DNA of 64,000 nucleotides from Betaproteobacteria bacterium (GCA_016709965.1 JADJLT010000006.1:1116001-1180000); one strand, 5' to 3'. Numbered from the stretch's first letter, positions 43,870-52,807 are shown. Numbers and translations: made by a program. The notes: generated by a model not told the origin, from the sequence alone.

Positions 43870-44903
43870 ACAATGGTGGCAGCCAGTTGTTTGATGCCGC
43901 TGTCTGACAGATCGTCGGTCGAAAAATTGCCCGGATCCTGCGTACCCGTGTAGTTGCGGTCCTGCGAACGTTGATAAAGCGGGTCGTAGTGTTGTTCGAG
44001 CAGTTCGCGTACCAGTGTTGGCCAGTCGCTATCGTGGATCAGCTGCTGCCAGCGATCCAGGGTCTCCCGGCTTTGCAGCGTGCGCAGGGCCTCGAGGCGA
44101 TTGCCCAGAAAATCGGGCAGGGTCAGGAAATAATCGTAATCCTTGAGCAGGAAGCTGACGCGAGCATCGAGCGTCGCATTGATCGCCAGGTACTCACCGC
44201 CGCGGATGCGTTCGATCATTGCTTCGGGCACGTGCAGGTTGCCAATTTTGCGGCTCTCTGCTTCGACGAATACCGGACGGGCTGGATCAAGAGCGGCTAT
44301 TGCCTTCAGCAAAGCGGTTTCAAAGCCTTTTTGCGAAGGCTGCGGCGAATCGGGCAGTACGCCAAGCACCGAACCTTTGTGATTGGCCAGATTTTCAAGA
44401 TCGAGCACCTGTTCACCGAGTTCGCCAATCGCTTGCAGAATGCGCGTCTTGGCGCTGCCCGTGGCGCCACCGATGACGACGAAGCGATATTGTATTGGCA
44501 GCGCCTCCAGGCTGGCGATAACGTGGCTCCGCCAGGCCTTGTAGCCGCCATCCAGTTGCCCGGCATGCCAGCCGATGGCTTTGAAAACCGTAGTCATCGA
44601 ACCGCTGCGATCACCGCCTCGCCAACAATAGATCAGTGGTTTCCAGCTTTTGGGACGGTCGAGAAAGCGTTCTTTCAGGTGTTTGGCAATGTTTTCGGAT
44701 ACCAGCGCCGCCCCGATTTTTTTGGCCTCAAAGGGTGAGACCTGCTTGTACAAGGTGCCAACCTGAATGCGCTGCTCGTTATCGAGTACCGGGCAGTTGA
44801 TGGCACCGGGGATGTGGTCTTCGGCAAATTCGGCCGGTGTGCGGACATCGATGATTTCGTCGTAGGCCGAGAGATCGGCCACGGTGGGGCGGTTATGCTT
44901 CAT
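43842..44903 (-). CDS. mnmH: tRNA 2-selenouridine/geranyl-2-thiouridine synthase MnmH (SelU)
   Basis: 353 residues. Rhodanese domain with catalytic C93 in 'IYCWRGGDRSGSM', followed by a P-loop 'VIGGATGSAKTRILQAIGE'. MnmH replaces sulfur of 2-thiouridine at the tRNA wobble base by selenium, using selenophosphate from SelD. This shows that the organism uses selenium in tRNA and so should have a selD elsewhere. It is divergent from no gene; tesA lies 4 bases downstream in position and runs in the same direction, so the two may be cotranscribed. Confidence 0.95.
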   Translation of the reverse strand: MKHNRPTVADLSAYDEIIDVRTPAEFAEDHIPGAINCPVLDNEQRIQVGTLYKQVSPFEAKKIGAALVSENIAKHLKERFLDRPKSWKPLIYCWRGGDRSGSMTTVFKAIGWHAGQLDGGYKAWRSHVIASLEALPIQYRFVVIGGATGSAKTRILQAIGELGEQVLDLENLANHKGSVLGVLPDSPQPSQKGFETALLKAIAALDPARPVFVEAESRKIGNLHVPEAMIERIRGGEYLAINATLDARVSFLLKDYDYFLTLPDFLGNRLEALRTLQSRETLDRWQQLIHDSDWPTLVRELLEQHYDPLYQRSQDRNYTGTQDPGNFSTDDLSDSGIKQLAATIVQSRMAQMA

Positions 44904-44907
44904 TCGA

Positions 44908-45510
44908 CTATTTTAACAGCGGGAGCAGTGTCGGCCAGACGTGATCCAGGATCAGTGGCTGAGCTTCAGCCAAGGGGTGAAGGTTGTCCGTCTGGAAAAG
45001 GTCAGTGCGGGCGGCGACAGGTTCGAGCAGGAATTCGATCAGTGGGGCCTTCCTGGTTTGGGCGATGGCCTTGAAACTTTGTGCAAAATCCGTCGCATAT
45101 GGTCCGTAATTGGGCGGCAGGTGCATGCCGGCTAGCACGACTCTGGCGCCAGCGGCGCGTGAGGCGTCGATCATGGCGTTCAGGTTGTCGCGCATCTGGC
45201 CCAGCGGCAGTCCGCGCAGGCCGTCGTTGGCGCCGAGTGCGATGACGATGATGGCCGGTTGGTAGGCCTTGAGGGCAGCCTTAAGGCGCGAGCGCCCGCC
45301 GGCTGAGGTTTCGCCGGAGATCGACAGGTTGGCGACGCTATAATCAAGATGCTTTTCAGTCAGTCGGGTGCCCAGCAGCGATGGCCAGGCCTGTTCCGGG
45401 CGGATGCCGTAGCCGGCGGAAAGCGAGTCGCCCATGACCAGGATGGTTTTGGCGGCCAAGGCTGGCATGGCGGTGAAGAGCAGGGCGAACAGGAAGAGAG
45501 CAAAGCGCAT
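44908..45510 (-). CDS. tesA: Periplasmic SGNH arylesterase/thioesterase (TesA-like)
   Basis: 200 residues from MRFALFLFALLFTAMPALAA at 45510, a signal peptide; the open frame extends further but without similarity. Block I 'VMGDSLSAGYGI' with nucleophile Ser, 'IVIALGANDGLRGLPLGQM' (block III Asn) and 'FQTDNLHPLAEAQPLI' (Asp-His). It hydrolyses acyl esters or thioesters in the periplasm. It is divergent from ybbA with overlapping start codons, the same gene pair as tesA/ybbA in E. coli. Confidence 0.92.
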   Translation of the reverse strand: MRFALFLFALLFTAMPALAAKTILVMGDSLSAGYGIRPEQAWPSLLGTRLTEKHLDYSVANLSISGETSAGGRSRLKAALKAYQPAIIVIALGANDGLRGLPLGQMRDNLNAMIDASRAAGARVVLAGMHLPPNYGPYATDFAQSFKAIAQTRKAPLIEFLLEPVAARTDLFQTDNLHPLAEAQPLILDHVWPTLLPLLK

Positions 45511-46180
45511 GGCAGGGAAACCGGTAATTGAGGTGTTGGAGCTGGGCAAGACAGTCGATAACGGCGGCGAGCCGCTGACGATTCTGCAGGATATTTCTTT
45601 TTCGGTCATGCCGGGTGAAACGGTTGCCATTGTCGGCGCCTCGGGTTCCGGCAAGTCGACGCTGCTTGGCCTGCTGGCCGGGCTGGATTCGCCGACCGCC
45701 GGCGACGTCCGGCTCGATGATATTTCGCTGAATTCGCTCGATGAAGACCAGCGCGCCAAATTGCGAGGCCGTCTGCTCGGTTTTGTGTTCCAGTCTTTTC
45801 AGCTACTGCCCTCGCTGACAGCGCTGGAGAATGTCATGCTGCCTTTGGAATTGGCCGGCTTTTCCCGGTCGACCGCAGCAGCCGGCGAATGGCTGGAACG
45901 TGTCGGCCTCAGTCATCGCCTGAAGCATTATCCGAAGCATTTGTCCGGCGGTGAGCAGCAGCGCGTGGCACTGGCCCGCGCCTTTGCACCTAATCCGCAA
46001 CTGGTCCTGGCCGATGAGCCGACCGGCAATCTCGACGCTGCGACCGGCCAGCAGGTCATCGACCTGATGTTCGATCTGAACGCCAAACAGGGAACGACGC
46101 TGCTGCTGGTCACCCACGACGAAGCGATTGCTGCCCGTTGCGGGCGCATTCTGCGCATTCAGTCCGGGCGGCTGGCTTGA
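45509..46180 (+). CDS. ybbA: ABC transporter ATP-binding protein (YbbA/LolD family)
   Basis: 223 residues from MAGKPVIEVLELGKTV. Walker A 'AIVGASGSGKSTLLGLLAGL', signature 'HLSGGEQQRVALARAFAPNP', Walker B 'LVLADEPTGNLD'. In E. coli YbbA works with the large permease YbbP; here the next gene is an SDR protein and no permease follows, so the partner must lie elsewhere or be lost. 'LAGFSRSTAAAGEW' is on a dispersed motif copy. Confidence 0.88.
   Translation: MAGKPVIEVLELGKTVDNGGEPLTILQDISFSVMPGETVAIVGASGSGKSTLLGLLAGLDSPTAGDVRLDDISLNSLDEDQRAKLRGRLLGFVFQSFQLLPSLTALENVMLPLELAGFSRSTAAAGEWLERVGLSHRLKHYPKHLSGGEQQRVALARAFAPNPQLVLADEPTGNLDAATGQQVIDLMFDLNAKQGTTLLLVTHDEAIAARCGRILRIQSGRLA
45841..45883 (-). 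repeat. Dispersed GCGGTC-RACC motif, copy 13 (in ybbA)
   Basis: Minus strand: GCTGCGGTCGACCGGGAAAA, then GCCGGCCAATTCCAAAGGC. Perfect core for 15 bases. Confidence 0.65.
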
Positions 46181-46202
46181 TTGACTGGCCTGCATCATCA
46201 CG

Positions 46203-46853
46203 GTGACGAGGAAGAACGTCTTTGTTACGGGCGCCAGCGGCTATCTTGGCCGTCGCCTGGTGAGGGCGCTGCTGGCGCGCGGCCATCAGGTTAGCGCGCT
46301 GGTTCGTAACGGTCGAGCATCCGTCCTGCCACCGGCATGTCGCGTAGTGATAGGAGATGCGCTCGATCCTCAAAGTTTTCAGGATCAGATGGATGGCGCC
46401 GACACCCTGGTTCATCTGGTGGGCGTTGCGCATCCTGGTCCGGCCAAAGCTGCTGCCTTCCGGCATGTTGATCTAGCCTCGCTGCAAGCTGCGGTGCTCG
46501 CCTCTCGCCATGCTGGGCTGAGTCATTTTGTTTATCTGAGCGTCGCGCAACCGGCGCCGGTCATGCAGGCTTATCTGGCGGCTCGGGCCGAGGGTGAGGC
46601 GAGCCTTGTCGCCAGCGGCATCCCGGCGACTATTCTGCGCCCCTGGTACGTGCTGGGGCCAGGTCATAGGTGGCCAATGGTGCTGTTGCCAGTTTATTGG
46701 CTGGCCGAACAGTTTTCGGCAACCCGCGAGGGAGCGAGGCGGCTCGGGCTGGTGACCATCGATCAGATGATCGCCGCATTGGTGGCGGCCGTCGAGTCGC
46801 CGGCTTCGGAGACCCGCATCCTCGATGTCACGGCCATCCGGCGTTTTTCGTGA
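46203..46853 (+). CDS. NAD(P)-binding SDR/epimerase-like protein
   Basis: 216 residues with a GTG start (no ATG fits). 'VFVTGASGYLGRRLVRALLA' is the atypical-SDR NAD(P) motif, followed by 'LVHLVGVAHPGPAKAAAFRH' and 'VYLSVAQPAPVMQAYLAARA', with Tyr-x3-Arg in place of the usual Tyr-x3-Lys, so catalysis is doubtful. Such NmrA/NDUFA9-like proteins often bind NAD(P)H as regulators. It lies 22 bases after ybbA in the same direction. Confidence 0.8.
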   Translation: MTRKNVFVTGASGYLGRRLVRALLARGHQVSALVRNGRASVLPPACRVVIGDALDPQSFQDQMDGADTLVHLVGVAHPGPAKAAAFRHVDLASLQAAVLASRHAGLSHFVYLSVAQPAPVMQAYLAARAEGEASLVASGIPATILRPWYVLGPGHRWPMVLLPVYWLAEQFSATREGARRLGLVTIDQMIAALVAAVESPASETRILDVTAIRRFS

Positions 46854-46895
46854 TGTTGGTTAGGCGTCAGATTTGTTCGTTGCACCCACGACTCT

Positions 46896-48272
46896 TCAGC
46901 GACGCGAGCGTTTGGTCGTGCGTTTGGATGAAGCAATTTCTTCACTGATCACCAGTGAAATGGCCTGCCCCGGATAGCGTGCCTTCAGCCAGGACTGCAA
47001 GCGGGCTCGTTCAGACGCCATGATCGGTTGATCGATGACCATCGTGATGATGATGGTGGTCTGGGCCTGGGTGTCATTGCGCTGCGCCTTGCTGCCACTA
47101 CCCGCTGAAATCCTCAGGGCTTCCGGGTACTGTGCGCGAATTTCCTTGATCAGCCGCTCAAACTCTTCCTGCCCCGACTTCAGCGACTTGATTTCTGCTT
47201 CGAGGCGTCCGTTGGTGGCCACGCTTTCCTGCAGCTGCTGGAGCGTATTGCTGAGCACTTGTTGCTGCAGTTCCTGCTTCAGTTGGGTGACGTCGAATTT
47301 CTCCGCACCAACATGGCGCACCGTGACTTCTACGCCATCGTAGCCCTCGGTGGCAAACTGCCTTTCAACCAGTTGCCGTACCTCATCCAGTTGTCCGTCG
47401 CCGCCTAGCGTCAGCATGACGCGGCGTTTGTCGACGGAGATTTCCCGGCCAAGCAGCACATAGCGTTTATCCTTGTCGATGCCCTGAACGATGCGCATGG
47501 CCTTTTCTTCGAAGACTTTTTGTACGACCAGGTCGTAGGCGAGGAAGCCGCTGGGTACCGCGGTGGCAATGACGATAACGCCAATGGCAAGGCGGGTACG
47601 CTGGCGTGTCGTCGCGTCGATTTCGCCATGCTCAGGGAGGCGTAAGAGCTTGACCACGAGCAGGCTGGCAAAGGCGATGAAGACGCTGTTGATGGTGAAC
47701 AGGTAAAACGCACCGCCAAAATATTGCAGGTTGCCGCTGGCAATACCGTAGCCGGCGGTGCACAGTGGTGGCATCAGCGCCGTGGCGATGGCGACGCCGG
47801 GAACGACATTGGAGTTGTAGCGCCGGGTTGCCCCGATCATGCCGACTGCCCCGCCGAAGAATGCAATCAGGACATCCCACAGGGTTGGACTGGTGCGCGA
47901 CAATAGTTCCGATTGGGCATGGGTGAGCGGGGTCAGCAGAAAGTAAAGTGTTGCCGTCAACAAGCTGATCGCGACAAAAACGCCGAGATTGCGCAATGAC
48001 TGTCGGATCAGGCGCAAGTCCTTGACGCCAGCCCCGTAGCCGACGCCGACAATCGGGCCCATCAGCGGGGAGATCAACATGGCGCCGATGATGACGGCCG
48101 TTGAGTTGACGTTGAGTCCGATCGACGCGATCAGGATGGCAAAAAACAGCACCCACAGATTGGTGCCGCCAACGGATACGCCACTGCGGATGGTTTCGTC
48201 GATCATCTCGGGCTTGTCCTGATCGTGACCGAGATGAAAGAGGCGGTTCAGGGCGACAATGTGTTTATTCAT
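46896..48272 (-). CDS. DUF389 (TIGR00341-type) membrane protein
   Basis: 458 residues, start ATG at 48272. About seven helices (50-260; 'GLNVNSTAVIIGAMLISPLM', 'GVAIATALMPPLCTAGYGIA') form the DUF389 core. They are followed by a cytoplasmic/periplasmic region with a coiled coil (about 345-390) and a C-terminal domain (TTIIITMVIDQPIMASERAR). The function is unknown. The first 35 residues contain 'RLFHLGHDQDKPEMIDETIR'. Confidence 0.88.
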   Translation of the reverse strand: MNKHIVALNRLFHLGHDQDKPEMIDETIRSGVSVGGTNLWVLFFAILIASIGLNVNSTAVIIGAMLISPLMGPIVGVGYGAGVKDLRLIRQSLRNLGVFVAISLLTATLYFLLTPLTHAQSELLSRTSPTLWDVLIAFFGGAVGMIGATRRYNSNVVPGVAIATALMPPLCTAGYGIASGNLQYFGGAFYLFTINSVFIAFASLLVVKLLRLPEHGEIDATTRQRTRLAIGVIVIATAVPSGFLAYDLVVQKVFEEKAMRIVQGIDKDKRYVLLGREISVDKRRVMLTLGGDGQLDEVRQLVERQFATEGYDGVEVTVRHVGAEKFDVTQLKQELQQQVLSNTLQQLQESVATNGRLEAEIKSLKSGQEEFERLIKEIRAQYPEALRISAGSGSKAQRNDTQAQTTIIITMVIDQPIMASERARLQSWLKARYPGQAISLVISEEIASSKRTTKRSRR

Positions 48273-48441
48273 GTTCAATATTCAATAGTCTGTGCCGGCC
48301 AGTGTGCCGGCGAAAACAACGAGCATCCGGAGTAACCCATTGGCGCCACGATGCATGATGGTTTTCTGACTGGTTCTATGTATGGCACCTATTTTAAGTG
48401 GCCTGCTCCGGATCGGCTAATCGCGATTCCGGATTGCTCTG

Positions 48442-49671
48442 TCATTTGGCGAGTGATTTGGCAGCTGATCGTGCTGCCCGCTGACCACTCCGCACGGCGC
48501 CTTCCAGCGTGGCCGGGTAGTCGGCCCAGGTGTAGTCGCCGGCCAGGAAGATGCGCGGGTCTTCGGTCTTGAAATCAGGGCGCTGCAGTCCAGGGGTGGC
48601 CGAGAAGGTGGCGCGTTTTTCACGGATGACTTTGTGCCAGCTCGACGTTTCCGGCATTGCCAGTTCGGTTTCAAGGGCGATTGCCAAGGCCGCGTCATCC
48701 AGTGCTTCCCAATCGCCATGGCCGCTCAGGACGCAGGCGAGCAGGCCATCGCCGCGATCAACTATCCATTGGCCATACCGTCCAAGCCGGCTGGTCAGGG
48801 GGAAAGAAGTTTTCGTTTTTGGCCCAAATTTCAGGTAGACCGTAGCAATCGGTTCGTAGGCGTAATTGGTGGCTGCAGCAGGCCAAAGGGCGCCGATATG
48901 CTGGGGTGCGGTGGCGATGATCGCGGCTACGTAGGCTTCGCCGTCGATTTTGATGGCATTTTCAGTGCTTGAGATATGATTGACGCGTGTGCTCAGACAG
49001 ATTTTTGCGCCATGGGCGGACAGCCATTTCCTGGCGGGATCCGGCAGTAATTGGCCGAGATCAACGCGGGGCAGTAGCAGGTCGGTATCTTCGCGGCGTG
49101 AACTGCCGAGGCTGTCGCGCAGGACGCTGGCAAAAAGTTGCGCCGAGGCGCGCTCGGCTGGCGTGTTCAGTGCAGCGAGGCAGAGCGGTTCCCACAGGTG
49201 GCGGCGCAGGGCGCCAGTCTGCCCCGCAGAGTCCAGCCATTGGGTGACGGTCATGTCTTGCACCAGCTGGAAACCCTGGCGCTTGATGCCTTCCATCCAC
49301 CAGGCTGTTTTTGCCTTTTCTTTCCAGTCGACTGCAGAAGCAGTTAGTAAACCCCAGGCTACATTGAGCGGGGCCGGCAGTTTCGGAAGTGCCAGGCGGA
49401 AGCCGGTGTTGTCGATGACCTGCAGTGGGCGGCGGTTGAATAGCTGGTCAGGATCGCCACCGACCCGGCGCATCAGCGCCAGCGTCTCGCGATAGGCGCC
49501 AAGCAGGATGTGCTGGCCGTTGTCGAGCGTCTGGCTATCAATGCGGACAGCGCGGGCTCGGCCACCGAGCACGCGGCCGGCTTCGAAGAGGGTGGTTTCA
49601 ATACCGGCGGCAGTCAATTCCACGGCCGCAGCGATGCCGGCCCAGCCGCCACCGATGACGGCAATTTTCAA
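48442..49671 (-). CDS. hpnE: Hydroxysqualene dehydroxylase HpnE
   Basis: 409 residues. FAD-binding 'VIGGGWAGIAAAVELTAAGI', 'DNGQHILLGAYRETLALMRR' is the HpnE family signature, and 'IFLAGDYTWADYPATLEGAV' the C-terminal FAD site. It converts hydroxysqualene to squalene with a reduced flavin. Third gene of hpnC-hpnD-hpnE, 4 bases after hpnD. Two sequences resembling the dispersed motif lie under 'ASAVDWKEKAK' and 'ATVYLKFGPKT'; the latter is also family-like. Confidence 0.93.
   Translation of the reverse strand: MKIAVIGGGWAGIAAAVELTAAGIETTLFEAGRVLGGRARAVRIDSQTLDNGQHILLGAYRETLALMRRVGGDPDQLFNRRPLQVIDNTGFRLALPKLPAPLNVAWGLLTASAVDWKEKAKTAWWMEGIKRQGFQLVQDMTVTQWLDSAGQTGALRRHLWEPLCLAALNTPAERASAQLFASVLRDSLGSSRREDTDLLLPRVDLGQLLPDPARKWLSAHGAKICLSTRVNHISSTENAIKIDGEAYVAAIIATAPQHIGALWPAAATNYAYEPIATVYLKFGPKTKTSFPLTSRLGRYGQWIVDRGDGLLACVLSGHGDWEALDDAALAIALETELAMPETSSWHKVIREKRATFSATPGLQRPDFKTEDPRIFLAGDYTWADYPATLEGAVRSGQRAARSAAKSLAK
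48810..48848 (-). repeat. Dispersed GCGGTC-RACC motif, weak copy 14 (in hpnE)
   Basis: Minus strand: GCTACGGTCTACCTGAAATT, then TGGGCCAAAAACGAAAAC. Two core mismatches; the codons (ATVYL) are also conserved in the family, so chance is possible. Confidence 0.4.
49303..49338 (-). repeat. Dispersed GCGGTC-RACC motif, weak copy 15 (in hpnE)
   Basis: Minus strand: TCTGCAGTCGACTGGAAAGA, then AAAGGCAAAAACAGCC. Two core mismatches. Confidence 0.4.
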
Positions 49672-49675
49672 GGCT

Positions 49676-50509
49676 TCAGCCCTTCATCCAGGTCTTGGCA
49701 GCCAGCCATAGCTTGCGCGTCGGCGGCAAAGAAATGCGCTGGTGAAGCACTTGAAAGTTGTCGCGTTTGATCTCGTCAAGCAGGGTGCGATAGATCGCCG
49801 CCATGATCAGGCCGGGGCGCTGGCTCTTACGGTCGACGGCAGGCAACTGGGCAAACGCCTGGTCATAATATTTTTCGGCGCGCTCGTACTGGAACTGCAT
49901 CAGGGCCGTGAAGTTGTCTGAATACTTGGCGTTCAGGATGTCGGCGGCCGGGACATTGAACTGCTTGAGTTCATCCATCGGAATGTAGATGCGGCCGCGC
50001 CGGGCATCTTCGCCGATGTCGCGGATGATGTTGGTGAGTTGGAAGGCCATGCCCAGGTCGTGGGCGTATTTCTGCGTCTGGCGGTCGGTGTAACCGAAGA
50101 TTTCGGCGGCGAGCAGGCCGACGACGCTGGCGACACGGTAGCAGTAGAGCGAAAGGCCCTTGAAGTCGAGGTAGCGCGATTGCATGAGGTCCATCTCCAT
50201 GCCGTCAACGATTTCCAGCAACTGTTCCTTCGGCAGGTTGATGCGCTTGTCCAGTCCGGCCAATGCCAGTCCGACCGGGTGCTGCGGCTGGCCGGTAGCC
50301 ACGCGCTCGATTTCCTGTCGCCACCAGGTGAGTTTGGTGGAGGCGATGGCCGCATCGTTGCATTCATCGACGACATCATCGACTTCGCGGCAGAAGGCAT
50401 AGAGCGCCATGATGGCGCGGCGGCGCTCAGCAGGAAGGAACAGAAAGCTGTAGTAGAAGGAGGAGCCGCTGGCAGCGCACTTCTCCTGGCAGTAATTGTC
50501 AGGATTCAT
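49676..50509 (-). CDS. hpnD: Presqualene diphosphate synthase HpnD
   Basis: 277 residues from MNPDNYCQEKCAASGSSFYY at 50509. Two aspartate-rich motifs bind Mg-diphosphate: 'YAFCREVDDVVDE' and 'LTNIIRDIGEDARRGRIYIP'. It joins two farnesyl diphosphates into presqualene diphosphate, first step of the HpnD-HpnC-HpnE squalene route. A four-base gap separates it from hpnC. Product squalene feeds hopanoids; the cyclase gene is not in the window. Confidence 0.95.
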   Translation of the reverse strand: MNPDNYCQEKCAASGSSFYYSFLFLPAERRRAIMALYAFCREVDDVVDECNDAAIASTKLTWWRQEIERVATGQPQHPVGLALAGLDKRINLPKEQLLEIVDGMEMDLMQSRYLDFKGLSLYCYRVASVVGLLAAEIFGYTDRQTQKYAHDLGMAFQLTNIIRDIGEDARRGRIYIPMDELKQFNVPAADILNAKYSDNFTALMQFQYERAEKYYDQAFAQLPAVDRKSQRPGLIMAAIYRTLLDEIKRDNFQVLHQRISLPPTRKLWLAAKTWMKG

Positions 50510-50513
50510 GGGG

Positions 50514-51323
50514 CTACATTCTAATGGAACGGCCAGCAAGTACGAGCCAATCCCATTTGCCCAGCTTCGGACGTCGCGTGAAAACGTCACCACGCACTTG
50601 CCGGATACGGTCGAGAATGCGCAGGCCGCCCTGCATGGTCAATCGAATTTCCCAGCCAAGCCGGCCGGGCAGGGCATGGACGAGCGGTGCGCCACGCTTT
50701 ATCAGGGCGCTGGTGCGGTCAATCTCGAAATCCATCAGTGCCGCCCAGTTGGCCGACCAGTGGCTTTGCGCGATATCTACCTCGCTGACGTGAAAGCGCG
50801 GGAGGTCGCACAAAGGTACGTAAATCCGCTCTTTTTTCCAGTCGACCGCAACATCCTGCCAAAAATTGATCAGCTGCAGGGCAGTGCAGATGCAGTCGGA
50901 TTGTTCCAGATGCTCCGGTTCGGTTCGGCCAAACAGGTGCAGTACCAGACGCCCGACCGGATTGGCCGAGCGGCGACAATAGTCGAGCAATTCCGGGTAA
51001 TCGGCGTATCGCGTTTTCACAACATCTTGCGAGAAAGCGTCGAGCAAGTCGCGGAAGAGCTGGATGGGCAAGGTATGGGCAGCGATCACCTCGGCGAGTT
51101 CGACGAATAGCGCCGTTTGTGGAATGTCGCCGGCGTCGATGCGATCCAGTTCGGCGCGATAGGCGTTCAATCCATTGAGGCGCTCGTCCGGAGTTGCCTC
51201 GCCCTCGTCGGCAATATCGTCGGCGCTGCGCGCAAAACGGTAGATCACCTTGATCGGCCGGCGCAATTTTGGTGGCACGAGCAACGAAGCGACAGGGAAA
51301 TTTTCGTAATGATCGACCGACAT
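50514..51323 (-). CDS. hpnC: Hydroxysqualene synthase HpnC
   Basis: 269 residues. 'IYRFARSADDIADEGEATPD' and 'LQLINFWQDVAVDWKKERIY' are the two Asp-rich motifs; 'HYENFPVASLLVPPKLRRPI' is the HpnC N-terminus. It turns presqualene diphosphate into hydroxysqualene. First gene of the squalene operon, starting about 55 bases from the split tRNA-Leu gene on the other strand. Confidence 0.95.
   Translation of the reverse strand: MSVDHYENFPVASLLVPPKLRRPIKVIYRFARSADDIADEGEATPDERLNGLNAYRAELDRIDAGDIPQTALFVELAEVIAAHTLPIQLFRDLLDAFSQDVVKTRYADYPELLDYCRRSANPVGRLVLHLFGRTEPEHLEQSDCICTALQLINFWQDVAVDWKKERIYVPLCDLPRFHVSEVDIAQSHWSANWAALMDFEIDRTSALIKRGAPLVHALPGRLGWEIRLTMQGGLRILDRIRQVRGDVFTRRPKLGKWDWLVLAGRSIRM
50816..50855 (-). 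repeat. Dispersed GCGGTC-RACC motif, copy 16 (in hpnC)
   Basis: Minus strand: GTTGCGGTCGACTGGAAAAA, then AGAGCGGATTTACG. One core mismatch; coding as VAVDWKKERI, part of the conserved second motif, so chance is not excluded. Confidence 0.5.
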
Positions 51324-51377
51324 TAATAGTCTGCTCTGGAGATTGGCGCCTAGTCAGTGCTAAAATGCGCCCCGCTT

Positions 51378-51422
51378 GCCCAAGTGGCGAAATTGGTAGA
51401 CGCACCAGATTTAGGTCCTAGT
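51378..51422 (+). pseudogene. 5' half of a split tRNA-Leu(UAG) gene
   Basis: Acceptor 5' strand GCCCAAG, D arm 'GGCGAAATTGGTAGACGC', anticodon 5' stem CCAGA and loop TTTAGGT. After 51416 the sequence no longer fits a tRNA. The matching 3' half is at 54965-55019: its TCTGG pairs perfectly with CCAGA. Confidence 0.85.
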
Positions 51423-51565
51423 AAATCTTGCGCGTTCGCGGATTTTATCTTCACCGGCACCAATGCTGGTTTTTAAGTTATTGATTTTAAAATGTATTGC
51501 ATTGGTCTGGCAAGCCTTTGCTTTTCGGGCTGACGATTCCATAGTATCGTCGGACTGTAATCATC

Positions 51566-51601
51566 GGAAATAGATGAGAATAGGTGGAAATAGATGAGAA
51601 T
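51566..51601. repeat. 16-bp tandem direct repeat in the island's left end
   Basis: GGAAATAGATGAGAAT occurs at 51566-51581 and 51586-51601, a 20-base period. The position near the attachment site suits integrase arm-type or excisionase sites, by inference. Confidence 0.5.
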
Positions 51602-51679
51602 GTGCCAAGTTGGTGCAATCCTCATCAAGATAATGTGTGTCGTGAATTCGGTTTCTTTCTGAAGTACGATTTCATGCAT

Positions 51680-51764
51680 GCCCAGGTGGCGAAATTGGTA
51701 GACGCAGCAGGTTTAGGTCCTGCCGCCGCAAGGTGTGGGGGTTCGAGTCCCTTCCTGGGCACCA
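51680..51764 (+). tRNA. tRNA-Leu (anticodon TAG), intact
   Basis: 85 bases with encoded CCA. Acceptor GCCCAGG/CCTGGGC, anticodon stem GCAGG/CCTGC around TTTAGGT, a long variable arm (GCCGCAAGGTGT) as in class II tRNAs, and T loop GTTCGAGTC. It lies inside the island, 264 bases from its left edge, and replaces the split chromosomal gene. Confidence 0.97.
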
Positions 51765-51900
51765 CGGAATATCTGTCTGGTATGTCTCTTTTGGTGGTAA
51801 CTTGTGCCGGTCTTCTCTCCGAAAAGATTGCAAACAAGATTACATCGAATGAGAAAGCTGCAAGAATCATCAATAGAAAAAGAAAAGGTCATTACGGCCT

Positions 51901-52203
51901 ATGACGCTCTTGGAGCGTCAGTTCCCCGGAGTGATGGTTCTCTCTCCTGAAGATGTAGCTACATCATTAGGATTCAGTCGTAAAAGCATTTACGGCCAGA
52001 TAGCAGCAGGCACCTTCCCGATACCCGTTTTGCGGATTGGGCAACTGATCAAAATCCCCAAGCTTTTGCTTGCCGAGTGGCTGGATGGGAAAGTCCTAGC
52101 CTTTGGTTCTGAATCGCCAACCTGTACAGGTGCCGAACTGGATTTTAATCCTGAGGTATCAACCAAAGCCAAACGAGGTCGTCCCAAAAATGGCCAGAAA
52201 TAG
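51901..52203 (+). CDS. AlpA-like helix-turn-helix protein (possible excisionase/regulator)
   Basis: 100 residues. 'VLSPEDVATSLGFSRKSIYG' followed by 'QIAAGTFPIPVLRIGQLIKI' is the MerR/AlpA-type winged helix (HTH_17) of island regulators and excisionases. The C-terminus is basic (KAKRGRPKNGQK). Typical of P4-like elements, where it controls integrase expression. The integrase itself is missing here. Confidence 0.7.
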   Translation: MTLLERQFPGVMVLSPEDVATSLGFSRKSIYGQIAAGTFPIPVLRIGQLIKIPKLLLAEWLDGKVLAFGSESPTCTGAELDFNPEVSTKAKRGRPKNGQK

Positions 52204-52234
52204 GGCGAGCTATCAAGTCAGTCGACGGACGGTG

Positions 52235-52807
52235 TCAGTTCTTGTGGATGCCGAGCTTGTCGAACAGGATTCGGTTTCGCCTTTTTGCATCCCTGACCAG
52301 CTTGTCGTAGGAGACGATCTCGACGTAGCCATTGCCCTTCGGCAGGGTACAGAAGTAACCCTCGTTATCGGAGGTCTTGTGGTACCGCATCTCGACTTGG
52401 TCGCGCAGGCTCGGGGTTAAGTCAGCGATCAGATATCCCATATACCTTAGTCGGTCGGGATTCACCGGCCGGCCGTCAATGTCCTTGATGTTCCCTTGGT
52501 CGATCTCCCTGAATCTGTGGATGATCTGGTCTGCAGGATCCCTGTCATAGTCATCCCGGCCCGGCCGTTTGAACTCGATGATGACTACGCCACCGCCGGG
52601 AAGGTTATCTGGTTCTGCGACCCCGATAGGCGTGCCGTAGAAAAAAGTCATGATGTCAGGCTCCTTGCCTGACGTCCCCTCAAGTCCCGGCACCTTGTTG
52701 AGTTTCTTGTCGGAAGTCAGCAGTGTGTGGAAACACAGTCGCTCGTCGATGAGCCAGAGGTTCTGTTGATCCAGGAACACGTCCTTCGAAGGCCATTGAG
52801 TGCTGCC
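52235..52807 (-). pseudogene. C-terminal remnant of a PD-(D/E)xK-containing (ATPase-associated) protein
   Basis: In frame from just after the stop codon of the Dcm remnant: 'STQWPSKDVFLDQQNLWLID', then 'EPDIMTFF' - about 20 residues - 'VVIIEFKRPGRDDYD', a PD-...-ExK nuclease-like pair. Only the last about 185 residues remain; a GTG at 52780 could restart it. It resembles the C-terminus of large HSP90-type ATPases found beside Dcm genes in defence islands. That link is inference. Confidence 0.6.
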
